DNA of 64,000 nucleotides, from the NCBI RefSeq assembly GCF_042646425.1, contig NZ_JBHRTR010000028.1:310001-374000 (forward strand). The letters are read 5' to 3'. Shown here piece after piece: positions 7,419-16,409 of this stretch; position 1 is the stretch's first letter; every line of letters starts with the position of its first letter. Under the pieces are notes generated by a model, which saw only the letters and a list, made by a program, of their open reading frames with translations, made no database searches and was not told where the DNA came from. Both the position numbers and the translations under genes were made by a program. This stretch comes from Marinibaculum pumilum (lineage in GTDB: Bacteria; Pseudomonadota; Alphaproteobacteria; Ferrovibrionales; Ferrovibrionaceae).

Positions 7419-9014
7419 TCATCGCTTCACCACGTCCTTCAGGCGCAGCAGGAAGGAAGGTTCCAGCGCGAAGCCCTCCACCCGGTCGGTGGTGACCGCG
7501 TTCTGCTTCCAGCTGGCGACCGGCGCCCAGGGCATGTCTTTGCGCAGCTGCCGCTGCAGCTGCCGGTACAGGGCGGCGCGTTCCTCCCGGTCGGCTGTGC
7601 GCCGTGCCGCCGCGATCAGGCGGTCGGCTTCGGCGCTGTCGTAGTAGCCGGAGTTGAAGCCGCCCTGGTCCGGCACCGCATCGCTGCGCAGGGCCAGGAA
7701 GGGCAGGGTGTCGGGGTCGTTGGTCATCCAGGCCATCTCCGCCATGTCGGCCTGGCCCGCCAGCCCGGCATTGACCCGCGCCAGATAGGCGTTCCATTCG
7801 AAGCTCTCGATCCTCACCTGCAGGCCGATCGCCGCCAGGTCCGCCTGGATCGCCGCCGCCATCGCCACCGGCGACAGCATCCCCGACCCGCCCCTGGTGA
7901 CGTAGAAGGTCAGTTCCGCGCCGACCGCGCCGGCTTCTTCCAGCAGGCGGCGTGCCGCCGCCGGGTCGTGCGGCCAGGGCGGCAGGTCGGGATCATGGGC
8001 CCAGGCAAAGGCCGCCGGCACCGCGCCGGTCGCCACCTCCGCCGTGCCCTGCAGCACGTCGCGCACCAGTGCCTGGCGGTCGATGGCCAGGTTCACCGCA
8101 CGCCGGACCCGCGGATCGGCCAGCGGCCCCTCCCGCAGGTTCAGGATCAGGAACCACAGATGCGGCCCGGCGGCCTGGTACAGCCGGTAGTCGGGATCCG
8201 CAGCAAAGGTGGCGACCGCGTCCGGCGGCACCTCCACCATCAGGTCGACCCCGCCCGACAGCATCTCCGCCACCCGCGTCGCGGTGTCGGTCACCGGCCG
8301 GAACACCACCTTGTCCAGGCCCGGCGGCCCGTCCCAATAGTCGGGATCGGCTTCCAGCATGACCCGCCGGTTGGGCTGCCAGTCGGCGAAGCGGAACGGC
8401 CCGCTGCCGACCGGATGGCGGCCGAAGTCGCGGCCCCGCGCACGCACCGCGGCGGGGGAGACGATCAGCGCCGTCGGATAGGCCAGGTTCGACAGGAAGG
8501 GCGCGAAAGGCTCCGACAGGGTGAAGCGCACGGTGCGCGGGTCCAGAGCGTCGACCGCCGCCAACTTGTCGAAGAAGAAGGCGAGCGGAAAGGGACCGGT
8601 ATCGGCGTGCGGATGGTCCGGGTCCAGCATCCGCTCGAAGGTGAAGACCACCGCCGCCGCGTCCACCGGGGTGCCGTCGTGGAAGCGGACATTCTCCCGC
8701 AGGGTGAAGGTGTAGGTCAGGCCGTCGTCGGAGATCGTCCAGGCCTCCGCCAGGGCGGGCGCGATCTCCAGGCTGCCGGGGCGGTAGCGCACCAGCCCGT
8801 CGTAGATGTTCACCAGGATGCGGAAATCGTTCAGCGCGGTGACCACCTGCGGGTCCAGCGACTTCGGCTCCGCGATCTGCGCCGCGATCAGCACGCCGGG
8901 CGGCGCCTGCGCCGGGGCCGGCGAGGGTGCCGCGATCGCCGCCAGCAGGCCCAGCAGCAGGGCCAGCATGGCGCCGGCCATGGCGCCGCCGAAGCTACCG
9001 GATGACCGGGTCAC
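7419..9014 (-). CDS. extracellular solute-binding protein, family 5 (peptide/nickel/opine type)
   Basis: 531 residues from a GTG at 9014, chosen because AGGAAGG lies seven bases upstream; longer in-frame versions lack a site. The first ~37 residues form a Sec signal peptide (hydrophobic core MLALLLGLLAAIAA, then an Ala-rich cleavage region). The mature part begins with EPKSLDPQVV and holds the family-5 features: YDGLVRYRPG, FTLRENVRFHDGTPV near residues 95-110, and the VGSGPFR loop. It captures the substrate in the periplasm for the three downstream genes. With them it makes a complete importer; there is no separate dppD gene because that domain is fused to the second permease. Confidence 0.92.
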   Translation of the reverse strand: MTRSSGSFGGAMAGAMLALLLGLLAAIAAPSPAPAQAPPGVLIAAQIAEPKSLDPQVVTALNDFRILVNIYDGLVRYRPGSLEIAPALAEAWTISDDGLTYTFTLRENVRFHDGTPVDAAAVVFTFERMLDPDHPHADTGPFPLAFFFDKLAAVDALDPRTVRFTLSEPFAPFLSNLAYPTALIVSPAAVRARGRDFGRHPVGSGPFRFADWQPNRRVMLEADPDYWDGPPGLDKVVFRPVTDTATRVAEMLSGGVDLMVEVPPDAVATFAADPDYRLYQAAGPHLWFLILNLREGPLADPRVRRAVNLAIDRQALVRDVLQGTAEVATGAVPAAFAWAHDPDLPPWPHDPAAARRLLEEAGAVGAELTFYVTRGGSGMLSPVAMAAAIQADLAAIGLQVRIESFEWNAYLARVNAGLAGQADMAEMAWMTNDPDTLPFLALRSDAVPDQGGFNSGYYDSAEADRLIAAARRTADREERAALYRQLQRQLRKDMPWAPVASWKQNAVTTDRVEGFALEPSFLLRLKDVVKR

Positions 9015-9082
9015 GGTGCCGCCTTCCTGCCTGCTGCCTGGCTGTTCATACCCCCAGTCTAACCGCCCGCCCCGGCGGGGGA

Positions 9083-9766
9083 TCAAACCGCCGGTCCGGT
9101 CGCAGCCGTCCGGTGGCGGTCGCCGTCCGTTTGGCCCGCGCCGTCCGGCGGTGCGGGCGGCTGACTGTCGCGGCGCAGGTGGCGGCGGATGACCGGCAGC
9201 TGGCTCCAGCCGAAGACGAGGTTGCAGGCGGTCAGCACGAAGACCTTGAACAGCACCCAATGCTCGGTTTCCAGGGTCCGCCAGGCGAATTCGTTGGCGA
9301 TGGCGAGGCCGGCCAGATAGAGGCCGGCGGCGATGGTGACCTGCCGCTCTCCGGCCCGGTCGAGCGCCGCGTCCGGCCCCAGGACCCGCGCCACCAGGCG
9401 ATAGCCGGCGAGCCAGCCGCCCAGCAGAAGACTGCCGTAAAAGCCGTTGATCACGGTGGGCTTGATCTTGATGAAGGTCGCATCGTCCAGCGCCAGGGTC
9501 AGGCCGGCGAGCACGAATACCAGCAGCGCAGTGATCGCCGGCAGCACGGGCAGCCGGCCATGCAATTGCCATGCGGCGGCGAAAGCCAAAGCCGCGGCCA
9601 GCGCGTAGGCTGCCGTCGCCCAGAGCAGCCCGGCGGCCAGGAAGGCCAGGAAGAAGACGGCCAGCGGCCCCAGTTCGGTCGCAAGCTGGCGTAGCAGCCG
9701 GCGCCGGAAGCAGTCCGGGAAGGGTCCGGGCGACGGCCCGCCGTCATCTGTCTGATCTGCAGCCAT
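9083..9766 (-). CDS. ispZ: septation protein A homologue (YciB/IspZ)
   Basis: A 227-residue membrane protein with five or six hydrophobic segments. The segment DATFIKIKPTVINGFYGSLLLGG contains the conserved IKPT motif of YciB/IspZ, and NEFAWRTLETEHWVLFKVF is the second conserved block. In enterobacteria this inner-membrane protein interacts with division and elongation proteins and influences envelope integrity. The N-terminal ~20 residues and the Asp/Arg-rich C-terminal tail are poorly conserved. Transcribed away from the Ntn hydrolase gene across a 253-base region. In many alphaproteobacteria ispZ sits near ftsY or ccm genes; that context is absent here. Confidence 0.85.
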   Translation of the reverse strand: MAADQTDDGGPSPGPFPDCFRRRLLRQLATELGPLAVFFLAFLAAGLLWATAAYALAAALAFAAAWQLHGRLPVLPAITALLVFVLAGLTLALDDATFIKIKPTVINGFYGSLLLGGWLAGYRLVARVLGPDAALDRAGERQVTIAAGLYLAGLAIANEFAWRTLETEHWVLFKVFVLTACNLVFGWSQLPVIRRHLRRDSQPPAPPDGAGQTDGDRHRTAATGPAV

Positions 9767-9899
9767 GACGCCACAATGCCCGGCGGCGGGCGCGGGTTCC
9801 GCTTCCCGGCGGTGACTGCCCGGAGGGAACTTCCAGGCCGTTCGGCCCTTCCCTGCCCGGGCCCCGCCCGGTCGTCCCGACCGCCTGGATGCCAGCGGG

Positions 9900-9950
9900 C
9901 CCGCGCCTGTAGGATGCCCGCGCCTGTAGGATGCCCGCGCCTGTAGGATG
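9900..9950 (+). repeat. three exact tandem copies of a 17-bp unit
   Basis: CCCGCGCCTGTAGGATG occurs at 9900-9916, 9917-9933 and 9934-9950 with no mismatch and no spacer. It lies in the divergent region between the ispZ homologue and the Ntn hydrolase gene, 69 bases before the preferred hydrolase start. The ATG at the end of the third copy is in frame with the hydrolase but has no ribosome-binding site. Function unknown: multiple regulator sites or a slippage tract that varies in copy number. Confidence 0.9.
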
Positions 9951-10019
9951 AATGTCGCAACGACCAGCGACCCGACGCAGCTTGCGATCTGGAGTGAGAA
10001 CGGAAAGGCAGCCAGGACC

Positions 10020-12362
10020 ATGACCCGCATGGCAAGAAGCTATGCACTCGCACGGCTGGCATTGCGGCTGGCGCGGGGCGCGCTGTCGTCGCGCCGGCCG
10101 CGCGACCTGCGCCAGCGACTCGCCGCCTTCCCGACGGCCGGGCTGCCGCTGCGGGAGCCGGTGCGGATCCGCTGGGACGACCGGCAGATCCCCTTCGTCG
10201 AGGCGAACGACGATCGCGACGCCGCCGTCGCGCTGGGCCTGGTGCATGCCCATCTGCGGCTGGCGCAGATGGAGATCATGCGCCGCATCGCGCAGGGCCG
10301 CCTGTCGGAGGTGGTGGGCGCAGTCGCGGTCGACCTGGACCATACCCTGCGGATCCTGGACTTCACCGCCGCAGTGCCCGACAGCCTGGCGATGATGCCG
10401 CCGGCCTCCCGCGCCTGGTGCGCCGGCTTCGTCGACGGCATCAACGCGGCGATCGCGCAGGACGGGCCGGACGCGCCGGCGCAGGCGGAGGAATTCCGCC
10501 TGTTCGGCATCCGCCCCGAACCCTGGCGGGTGGAGGATGTGCTGGCCGTCGGCCGCCTGGCGGCGGCCGACTTCTCGTGGCGGGTCTGGCACCGGCTGTT
10601 CGCCTTCCGCGACCGGCCGGACTGGTCGGACCTGTGGCGGCGGATCCTGGAGGCGGACCTGGCGCCGGCGCCGGTGCCGCATTTCGCCGGCGCCGCGCAG
10701 GACGGGGCCGATGCCATGATGCACCGGTTCTGGGCCTCCCTGGGCCGCGGCGGCAGCAATGCGGCGGCGATCGCCGGGCATCGCAGCGCCAGCGGCCATG
10801 CCCTGCTGAGCAGCGACCCGCATCTGCCGATCATGACCCCCAGCAACTGGCTGGCTGTGGGCCTCTCCTCACCCGGGCACCGCATCGTCGGTCTGATGAT
10901 CCCCGGCCTGCCGGTGGTCACCCTGGGCCGCACCCCGGCGATCGCCTGGAGCGGCACCAACCTGCATGCCGCCTCCAGCGACCTGTTCGACGTCACCGAC
11001 CTGCCGGCGGCGGAGGTCGAGAGCCGGACGGAACGGATCGCGGTCCGCTGGGGGCGCCCGCGCGAAGTGCGGGTGCGGCGCACCGCGCATGGCCCGGTGA
11101 TCTCCGATTCCCCACTGTTGCGCGGCACGGGCGGGCGCGACCTCGCAATGGCCTGGATCGGCCACCGGCCCAGCGACGAGTTGACGGCGATGCTGGGCAT
11201 CATGCGCGCCCGCGACTGGGACGAATTCACCGCCGCGGCCGATGGCTTCGCCGCGCCGGCACAGAACTTCGTCTATGCCGATGCCGCCGGCCGGGTGGGC
11301 CAGTGCATGGCCGCGCACCTGCCGGAGCGTCCGGCCGACCTGCCGGCGGACATGGTCCTGCCGCCGGAGGCGCTGAGCCAATGGGACCGCATCGTCAGCA
11401 CGAGGGACCTGCCGATGCAGGCCGACCCGGAGGAAGGCTTTGCCGCCTCCGCCAACGACCGGCCGGCCGGGCCGATGACGGTGCCGGTCGGCTTCTTCTT
11501 CTCCCCCGACGAACGGGTCGGGCGGCTGCGCACGGTGCTGGGCGGCGACGGCCTGGTTGACCTGGAGCGGCTGAAGGCGCTGCACGAGGATGTGGCCATG
11601 CCCTCGTCGCCCCGCATGCGCGACCTGCTGCTGGCGGCGCATGGCGCGGCGGCCGACGACGGTGTCGCGCCGCTGCTGAACGCATTGCGGGACTGGGACG
11701 GCGAGCATCGCGCCGATTCCGCCGGCGCCCTGGCCTTCGAACTGCTGCTCGCGCACCTGGTGCACCAGCTGCACGGCACGGCCGACGGCGCGCTGTACCG
11801 GGCGATGCACCAGCCCTGGACCCTGCTGCAGGAGGATTTCGCCCGGCTGCCGCCGGACCGGGTCGCCGCCGCGGTGCGGGCGGCGGCGCGGGCGGCGGCG
11901 CCGGCCTTCGCCACCCATCGCCATTGGGGCGCCATCCACCGGATCCGGGTGGCGCATCCGCTGGCGGCGCTGCCGGTGATCGGCGGTCGCTACCGGGTGG
12001 CGGAGTTCGGCGCCGGCGGCAGCAACGAGACCCTGATGAAGACGGCGCATGGCTTCTCCGAGGGGCCGCACAGCGTGACATTCGGTGCCAATGCCCGCTT
12101 CCTGGCGGATATGGGCGACGAGGATGCCACCTGGCTGGTGCTGCTGGGCGGGCAGGACGGCTGGCCGGGCAGCAGCACCTTCGCCGACCAGGTCGACCTG
12201 TGGCGGCGCCGCGACTATTGCCGCATCCCCCTGCGGCCGGAGACGGTGGCGGCGGAATTTCCCCACCTGACCGTCCTGCAGCCCGCCCGGGTGGCGGCGG
12301 AACAGGCCGCCATCGATCGCGGCGCGCCAGGCGCGGCCGCCACGCCGGGAGGCGGGCAATGA
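10020..12362 (+). CDS. penicillin-acylase-family Ntn hydrolase
   Basis: 780 residues from ATG 10020 (GGAAAGG upstream); an ATG at 9948 would add 24 residues. The family makes one precursor that cleaves itself before a Ser, which becomes the N-terminal nucleophile of the beta chain. That Ser is residue 246 in GRGGSNAAAIAG, followed by the conserved LSSDPHLP and AWSGTNLHA segments of the beta chain. The alpha-chain start RIRWDDRQIPFVEA is also typical. Members hydrolyse amide bonds of penicillins, cephalosporins or N-acyl-homoserine lactones. The N-terminus is basic and amphipathic, with no convincing signal peptide, which is unusual because most characterised members are periplasmic. It overlaps the next gene by four bases. 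Confidence 0.88.
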   Translation: MTRMARSYALARLALRLARGALSSRRPRDLRQRLAAFPTAGLPLREPVRIRWDDRQIPFVEANDDRDAAVALGLVHAHLRLAQMEIMRRIAQGRLSEVVGAVAVDLDHTLRILDFTAAVPDSLAMMPPASRAWCAGFVDGINAAIAQDGPDAPAQAEEFRLFGIRPEPWRVEDVLAVGRLAAADFSWRVWHRLFAFRDRPDWSDLWRRILEADLAPAPVPHFAGAAQDGADAMMHRFWASLGRGGSNAAAIAGHRSASGHALLSSDPHLPIMTPSNWLAVGLSSPGHRIVGLMIPGLPVVTLGRTPAIAWSGTNLHAASSDLFDVTDLPAAEVESRTERIAVRWGRPREVRVRRTAHGPVISDSPLLRGTGGRDLAMAWIGHRPSDELTAMLGIMRARDWDEFTAAADGFAAPAQNFVYADAAGRVGQCMAAHLPERPADLPADMVLPPEALSQWDRIVSTRDLPMQADPEEGFAASANDRPAGPMTVPVGFFFSPDERVGRLRTVLGGDGLVDLERLKALHEDVAMPSSPRMRDLLLAAHGAAADDGVAPLLNALRDWDGEHRADSAGALAFELLLAHLVHQLHGTADGALYRAMHQPWTLLQEDFARLPPDRVAAAVRAAARAAAPAFATHRHWGAIHRIRVAHPLAALPVIGGRYRVAEFGAGGSNETLMKTAHGFSEGPHSVTFGANARFLADMGDEDATWLVLLGGQDGWPGSSTFADQVDLWRRRDYCRIPLRPETVAAEFPHLTVLQPARVAAEQAAIDRGAPGAAATPGGGQ

Positions 12363-13402
12363 ACGGCCCGGCGGAGGCGGCGCTGCCGGGCATGCCCGCG
12401 GAGCGCTCGGTGATCCTGGAAGGGACGGAGGTGCGGCCGCGACGGGTGCTCTTTCCCAGCAGCGACCCGTTCCTGCTGAAGGATGTCGCGGCGGCGGCGG
12501 ACAGCCCGCGACAGACGGTGGGGCACCTGTTCCTGCCGGACGGCGAGCTGCGCAACCGGCCCGCGGTGGTGGTCGTGCAGGGGCTGGGCGGCCAGAAGCC
12601 GGAGCGGGAGCTGACCTACGGCGCCAAGCTGGCGCGGGCCGGCTATCTGGCGCTGGTGCTCGACAGCTTCGGCGCCCGCGACCGGGAGGATCAGCGCGAC
12701 ATCCTGAAGGCGCTGACCACGACGACCTGGGCGATCCTGGCGGACCTGTTCGGGGCGCTGCGCTTCCTGGCGGCGGAGCCGGCGGTGAACCCGTCGGCGA
12801 TCGGCACGATGGGCTTTTCCTGGGGCGGCATGGCCAGCGTGCTGGCCGCCTACGACCAGATCCGGCGCACCTATCTGGAAGCCGACGGGCTGCGCTTCGC
12901 GTCGCATGTCTCCTATTATGGCTGCAGCCTGCCGCGGCTGGAGGATCCGGCCGCCGGCGGCGCCGACCTGCTGGTGCTGGCGGGCGCGGCGGATGCCAAT
13001 GTCTCGGTGGAGCGCACCCGCCGGATCTGCCAGGACCTGGAGCGCGGCGGCGCCCGGGTGACCCTGGAGGTGCTGGACGCCTTCCACCAATGGGACGGCA
13101 AGGATGTGGAGCGGCGGCATGTCTTCGGCGCCCTGTCCGACATCGGCATCACCGTGACCCGGGACAACCGGCTGCTCTCGGAAGGCTGGAACGCGGAGAT
13201 CACCGACTGGCTCAGCCGCACCCTGTTCGCCGTGCTGGACCTGGGCTGGGCAGGCTACGAAATCCAGCGCGACCCGGACCTGCACAGGCGCACCGACGGG
13301 ATGATGCTGGCGCATTTCCAGCGCATGGCGCTGCGCGGCGGGGCGCAGCCGCCGGACCCGGCGCGGGTGCCGGCGGGTGCATTGGGTACCGCGCCGGACT
13401 GA
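12359..13402 (+). CDS. dienelactone-hydrolase-like alpha/beta hydrolase
   Basis: 347 residues; the ATG overlaps the TGA of the Ntn hydrolase gene. The nucleophile elbow is GFSWGG (about residues 157-162) with Ser in place of the Cys of classical dienelactone hydrolase. A probable acid lies in AGAADANVS and a catalytic His in DAFHQWDG. The strand VVVVQGLGGQKPE supplies the oxyanion region. The first ~45 residues, before the hydrolase fold, are unassigned. Translational coupling to the acylase suggests consecutive steps on one substrate, for example deacylation followed by ester or lactone hydrolysis; this is inference. Cytosolic, no signal peptide. Confidence 0.82.
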   Translation: MNGPAEAALPGMPAERSVILEGTEVRPRRVLFPSSDPFLLKDVAAAADSPRQTVGHLFLPDGELRNRPAVVVVQGLGGQKPERELTYGAKLARAGYLALVLDSFGARDREDQRDILKALTTTTWAILADLFGALRFLAAEPAVNPSAIGTMGFSWGGMASVLAAYDQIRRTYLEADGLRFASHVSYYGCSLPRLEDPAAGGADLLVLAGAADANVSVERTRRICQDLERGGARVTLEVLDAFHQWDGKDVERRHVFGALSDIGITVTRDNRLLSEGWNAEITDWLSRTLFAVLDLGWAGYEIQRDPDLHRRTDGMMLAHFQRMALRGGAQPPDPARVPAGALGTAPD

Positions 13403-13440
13403 CCGGCCCGCGGGCCGGGCCGATGGGGGAGGGGGAGAGG

Positions 13441-14628
13441 ATGGTCACGACGGACGAATGTGCCGCGATGCTGCCGGACGATGCCGCGGATGCGCTGCTG
13501 GTGGGCCGGCTCTGGTGCGACGGGGCGCAAGCCGGACCGGCCGTGGTGGCGGTGCGCGACCGCCGTCTGCACGACCTGACGGCGCACTTTCCCACCGTGA
13601 CCGACATCCTGCGGGACCCGGCGCCCGCCTCTGCCGTCCGGCAGGCGCTGGCGGATGCACCGCCGGTGGCCGACCTGGCAGCGGTGGCGGCCGCGATGGC
13701 GCCGATGACCCTGCCGGCGCCGGTCCCTCGCCTGCTGGCACCGGTCGACCTGCAGGCGGTGAAGGCCTGCGGCGTCACCTTCGTGCGCTCGATGTTGGAG
13801 CGGGTGATCGAGGAACGGGCGAAGGGCGATCCGGCCGCGGCCGAGGTGCTGCGCGGCGAGATCGTGGCGGAGATCGGCAGCGACCTGATGCAGGTGGTGC
13901 CCGGTTCGCCGCGGGCGGCGGAACTGAAGGCCGCGCTGCAGAGGCGCGGGATCTGGTCGCAATACCTGGAGGTCGGCATCGGCCCCGATGCGGAAGTGTT
14001 CACCAAGGCGCAGCCGCTGTCCGCCATCGGCACCCTCAGCGGCGTCGGCATCCACCCCGCCTCCGCCTGGAACAATCCGGAGCCGGAACTGGTGGTGATC
14101 GCCGCGCCGTCCGGCGCGATCGTCGGCGCCACCCTGGGCAACGACGTGAACCTGCGCGACGTCGAGGGCCGCTCCGCCCTGCTTCTGGGCAAGGCGAAGG
14201 ACAACAATGCCTCCTGCGCCATCGGACCCTTCATCCGGCTGTTCGACGACCGCTTCGGCCTGGACGACCTGCGCGACGCGGTGCTCGACATCGTCGTGGA
14301 GGGCCCGGACGGCTGGCGGCTGGAGGCGCAGAGCCGGCTGACGGAGATCAGCCGCGCCCCCGCCGACCTGGTGGCGCAGGCGATGGGTGCCCACCACCAG
14401 TATCCCGACGGCCTGGCCCTGTTCACCGGCACCGGATTCGCACCCGTGGCCGACCGCGACCGACCGGGCCAGGGCTTCACCCACCGGATCGGCGATATCG
14501 TCCGTATCCGCGAACGGCATCTGGGCGCGCTGGCCAACCGGGTCGACCATACCGACGCCCTGCCGCCCTGGAGCTTCGGCCTGCGCGACCTGATGGCCAG
14601 CCTCGCCGCCCGCGGCGCGGCGCTGTAA
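13441..14628 (+). CDS. fumarylacetoacetate-hydrolase-family protein (possible 2-keto-3-deoxy acid dehydratase type)
   Basis: 395 residues. The C-terminal two thirds is the FAH fold: the metal-binding Glu pair in NNPEPELVVI, Asp in GNDVNLRD, and the Lys in LLLGKAKDNN. Long members with an N-terminal ~100-residue extension, as here, resemble L-2-keto-3-deoxyarabonate dehydratase-type enzymes more than fumarylacetoacetase itself. Substrate unknown. The ATG at 13441 follows a purine run GGGGGAGGGGGAGAGG; an in-frame ATG lies 18 bases earlier. The gene lies 38 bases after the dienelactone-hydrolase-like gene, so it is probably part of the same operon. Confidence 0.8.
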   Translation: MVTTDECAAMLPDDAADALLVGRLWCDGAQAGPAVVAVRDRRLHDLTAHFPTVTDILRDPAPASAVRQALADAPPVADLAAVAAAMAPMTLPAPVPRLLAPVDLQAVKACGVTFVRSMLERVIEERAKGDPAAAEVLRGEIVAEIGSDLMQVVPGSPRAAELKAALQRRGIWSQYLEVGIGPDAEVFTKAQPLSAIGTLSGVGIHPASAWNNPEPELVVIAAPSGAIVGATLGNDVNLRDVEGRSALLLGKAKDNNASCAIGPFIRLFDDRFGLDDLRDAVLDIVVEGPDGWRLEAQSRLTEISRAPADLVAQAMGAHHQYPDGLALFTGTGFAPVADRDRPGQGFTHRIGDIVRIRERHLGALANRVDHTDALPPWSFGLRDLMASLAARGAAL

Positions 14629-14699
14629 GAGGGGGGGCGGCACGACCGGCCGCCATGCAATCGGTGGGACGGCGGCGGAACGAACCCGGGGGGAAGGCT

Positions 14700-15362
14700 A
14701 TGGCGACCTGTGCGAAGGCGGCGAAGGCGGGTCTCCTGTCGGCAGGGCTGCTGGCGGCGGGACTGCCGGTCCTGCTCGCCGCCGACCGCCCGGCGGCGGC
14801 CCAGAGCTTCGACTGCGGGAAGGCGCGGACGGCGACCGAGAAGGCGATCTGCGACTCGCCGCCGCTGGGCTTCCTGGATTCCGACATGGCCCGCACCTAT
14901 GAGGAAGCGCGCCACCGGGCGGGCCCTGCGGGCGAGCGCCATGTCCTGGACAGCCAGCGGGCCTGGCTGAAGAGTCGCGACCGCTGCGGCGGCAAGGCGG
15001 ACTGCCTGATCGGGTCCTATCGCGCGCGGCTGCGCCAGATCGGGCAGATGGAGAAGATCTTCCCGGGCTGGGGCGGCAAGTACGAGACCTGGAGCGGCCT
15101 CGACATCACCATCACCCCGCGCGGGGCGGACTATCATGTCCAGCTGGACGGCGCCGGGGCGACCTACACCTGCGGCAGCCAGGGCAGCGGCAAGGCGGAC
15201 AGTGCCGGGACGCTGGACGTGACCGTTGGGGCTACGACAGTGACCTTCGCCGCCATGGGCAGCGGCATCCTGCTGCCGGACGACCTGGACCAGCCCTCCG
15301 ACTTCGCTGCCTGCGGGGCGCAGGCGCCCGGGGTGGGCGGCTACTACCGACGGCTGGAATAG
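14700..15362 (+). CDS. secreted LprI/DUF1311-like protein
   Basis: 220 residues. A Sec signal peptide spans about residues 1-35 (hydrophobic AGLLSAGLLAAGLPVLLA, cleavage near AAAQS). The mature N-terminal part has the Cys-rich pattern of the LprI/DUF1311 family: FDCGKARTATEKAICDSPPL, then a long helix ending QRAWLKSRDRCGGKADCLIGSY. This family includes an inhibitor of host lysozyme and many periplasmic proteins of unknown role. The C-terminal ~80 residues form a beta-rich, Gly-rich domain with two further Cys and are not assigned. SD-like GGGGAAGG before the ATG. It ends nine bases before the convergent livM gene. Confidence 0.75.
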   Translation: MATCAKAAKAGLLSAGLLAAGLPVLLAADRPAAAQSFDCGKARTATEKAICDSPPLGFLDSDMARTYEEARHRAGPAGERHVLDSQRAWLKSRDRCGGKADCLIGSYRARLRQIGQMEKIFPGWGGKYETWSGLDITITPRGADYHVQLDGAGATYTCGSQGSGKADSAGTLDVTVGATTVTFAAMGSGILLPDDLDQPSDFAACGAQAPGVGGYYRRLE

Positions 15363-15371
15363 CGGCGCGGC

Positions 15372-16409
15372 TCAGCCGGCTGCAGGGGCCGCCGGAGTCC
15401 CGCGACCGCGGGCCGGCCAGGGCACCTCCCAGCGGCCCAGCAGGCCGGCGGGGCGCAGGGTCAGGATCAGCAGCATGACGCCGGCCAGGGCCAGCTGCTG
15501 CACGCCGTTGGGCAGCGCGACCTCCAGCCCGCCGACCGCGACGCCGTTCTCCAGCTGGCGGAAGACCTCCACCACGATGGTGACCACGGCCACCCCGGCG
15601 ACGGCGCCGGCCAGGCTGTTGCGGCCGCCGACCACCAGCATCGCCAGGGTCATCAGGGTGATGTTCAGGAAGTAGTTGTCGATCTGAATGGTGCCCAGAT
15701 AGTGGGCGTGCAGCACCCCGGCGATGCCGGTGACGAAGGCCGACAGCACGAAGGCGATCAGGCGCTGCAGGTAGACATTGGTGCCGCAGGCGCGCGCCGC
15801 GACCTCGTTCTCGCGGGAGGCGCGCAGCACCAGCCCGAAGCGGGAGCGCTGGTAGATCCAGGCGATGGCGATCGCCGCCGCCGCCCAGGACAGCGCCACC
15901 CAGGGCTCGACATAGGTCGGCAGACCGACCAGGGAGCCCTTGCCGCGGGTCAGGCTCTCCCAGTTCGAATAGGTGACATGGACGATGAACAGCAGCGCCA
16001 GGGTGGCGATGGTCGCCGCCACGCCGTTGAGCCGCATCAGGATCAGCCCGGTGATCGCGGCGAACAGGGCGGCCAGCAGGCCCGCGCCCAGCGCGGCGGT
16101 GAAGACGTCGTAGGTGTTGTCCAGCAGGAACGGCGGCAGGCCGTTCATGGTGAACTTCTTCAGCGCCGGGCAGCAGGTCGCCCAGGCGGAGGCATAGGCG
16201 CCCACCGCCATGAAGGCGGTATGGCCGAAGGAGAGGATCCCGGAATTGCCGATGAAGATGTAGATGCCGACCACCGCCACGGCCATGATCAGCCCTTCGG
16301 TGATGGTGCGGTTCAGCCCGGTATCGCCGATCGCCAGGCCGGCCAGGACGGTGAAGCCCAGGATCAGGACCAGGGACAAGGCGGGCCAGGCCCAGCGCAG
16401 CGCCCTCAT
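15372..16409 (-). CDS. branched-chain amino acid-type ABC permease, LivM family (system 1)
   Basis: 345 residues with eight or more membrane spans. The LivM signature is present in GNSGILSFGHTAFMAVGAYASAW (split here as GNSGILSFGHTAF then MAVGAYASAW, about residues 54-76) and in the later loop SRENEVAARACGTNVY. Compared with standard LivM the region after the first conserved block has an insertion near KFTMNGLPPFLLDNTYDV. The start overlaps the livH-type stop by four bases. No livG or livF follows: the next gene is convergent and unrelated. The ATPases must therefore come from elsewhere. Confidence 0.9.
   Translation of the reverse strand: MRALRWAWPALSLVLILGFTVLAGLAIGDTGLNRTITEGLIMAVAVVGIYIFIGNSGILSFGHTAFMAVGAYASAWATCCPALKKFTMNGLPPFLLDNTYDVFTAALGAGLLAALFAAITGLILMRLNGVAATIATLALLFIVHVTYSNWESLTRGKGSLVGLPTYVEPWVALSWAAAAIAIAWIYQRSRFGLVLRASRENEVAARACGTNVYLQRLIAFVLSAFVTGIAGVLHAHYLGTIQIDNYFLNITLMTLAMLVVGGRNSLAGAVAGVAVVTIVVEVFRQLENGVAVGGLEVALPNGVQQLALAGVMLLILTLRPAGLLGRWEVPWPARGRGTPAAPAAG

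Noticed and set aside
9900..9950. CRISPR array
   Set aside because: Only three 17-bp repeats, with no spacers between them and no cas genes in the window.
9948..10019. Use of ATG 9948 as the start of the Ntn hydrolase
   Set aside because: It lies at the end of a tandem repeat with no ribosome-binding sequence; ATG 10020 has GGAAAGG upstream and begins a plausible N-terminus.
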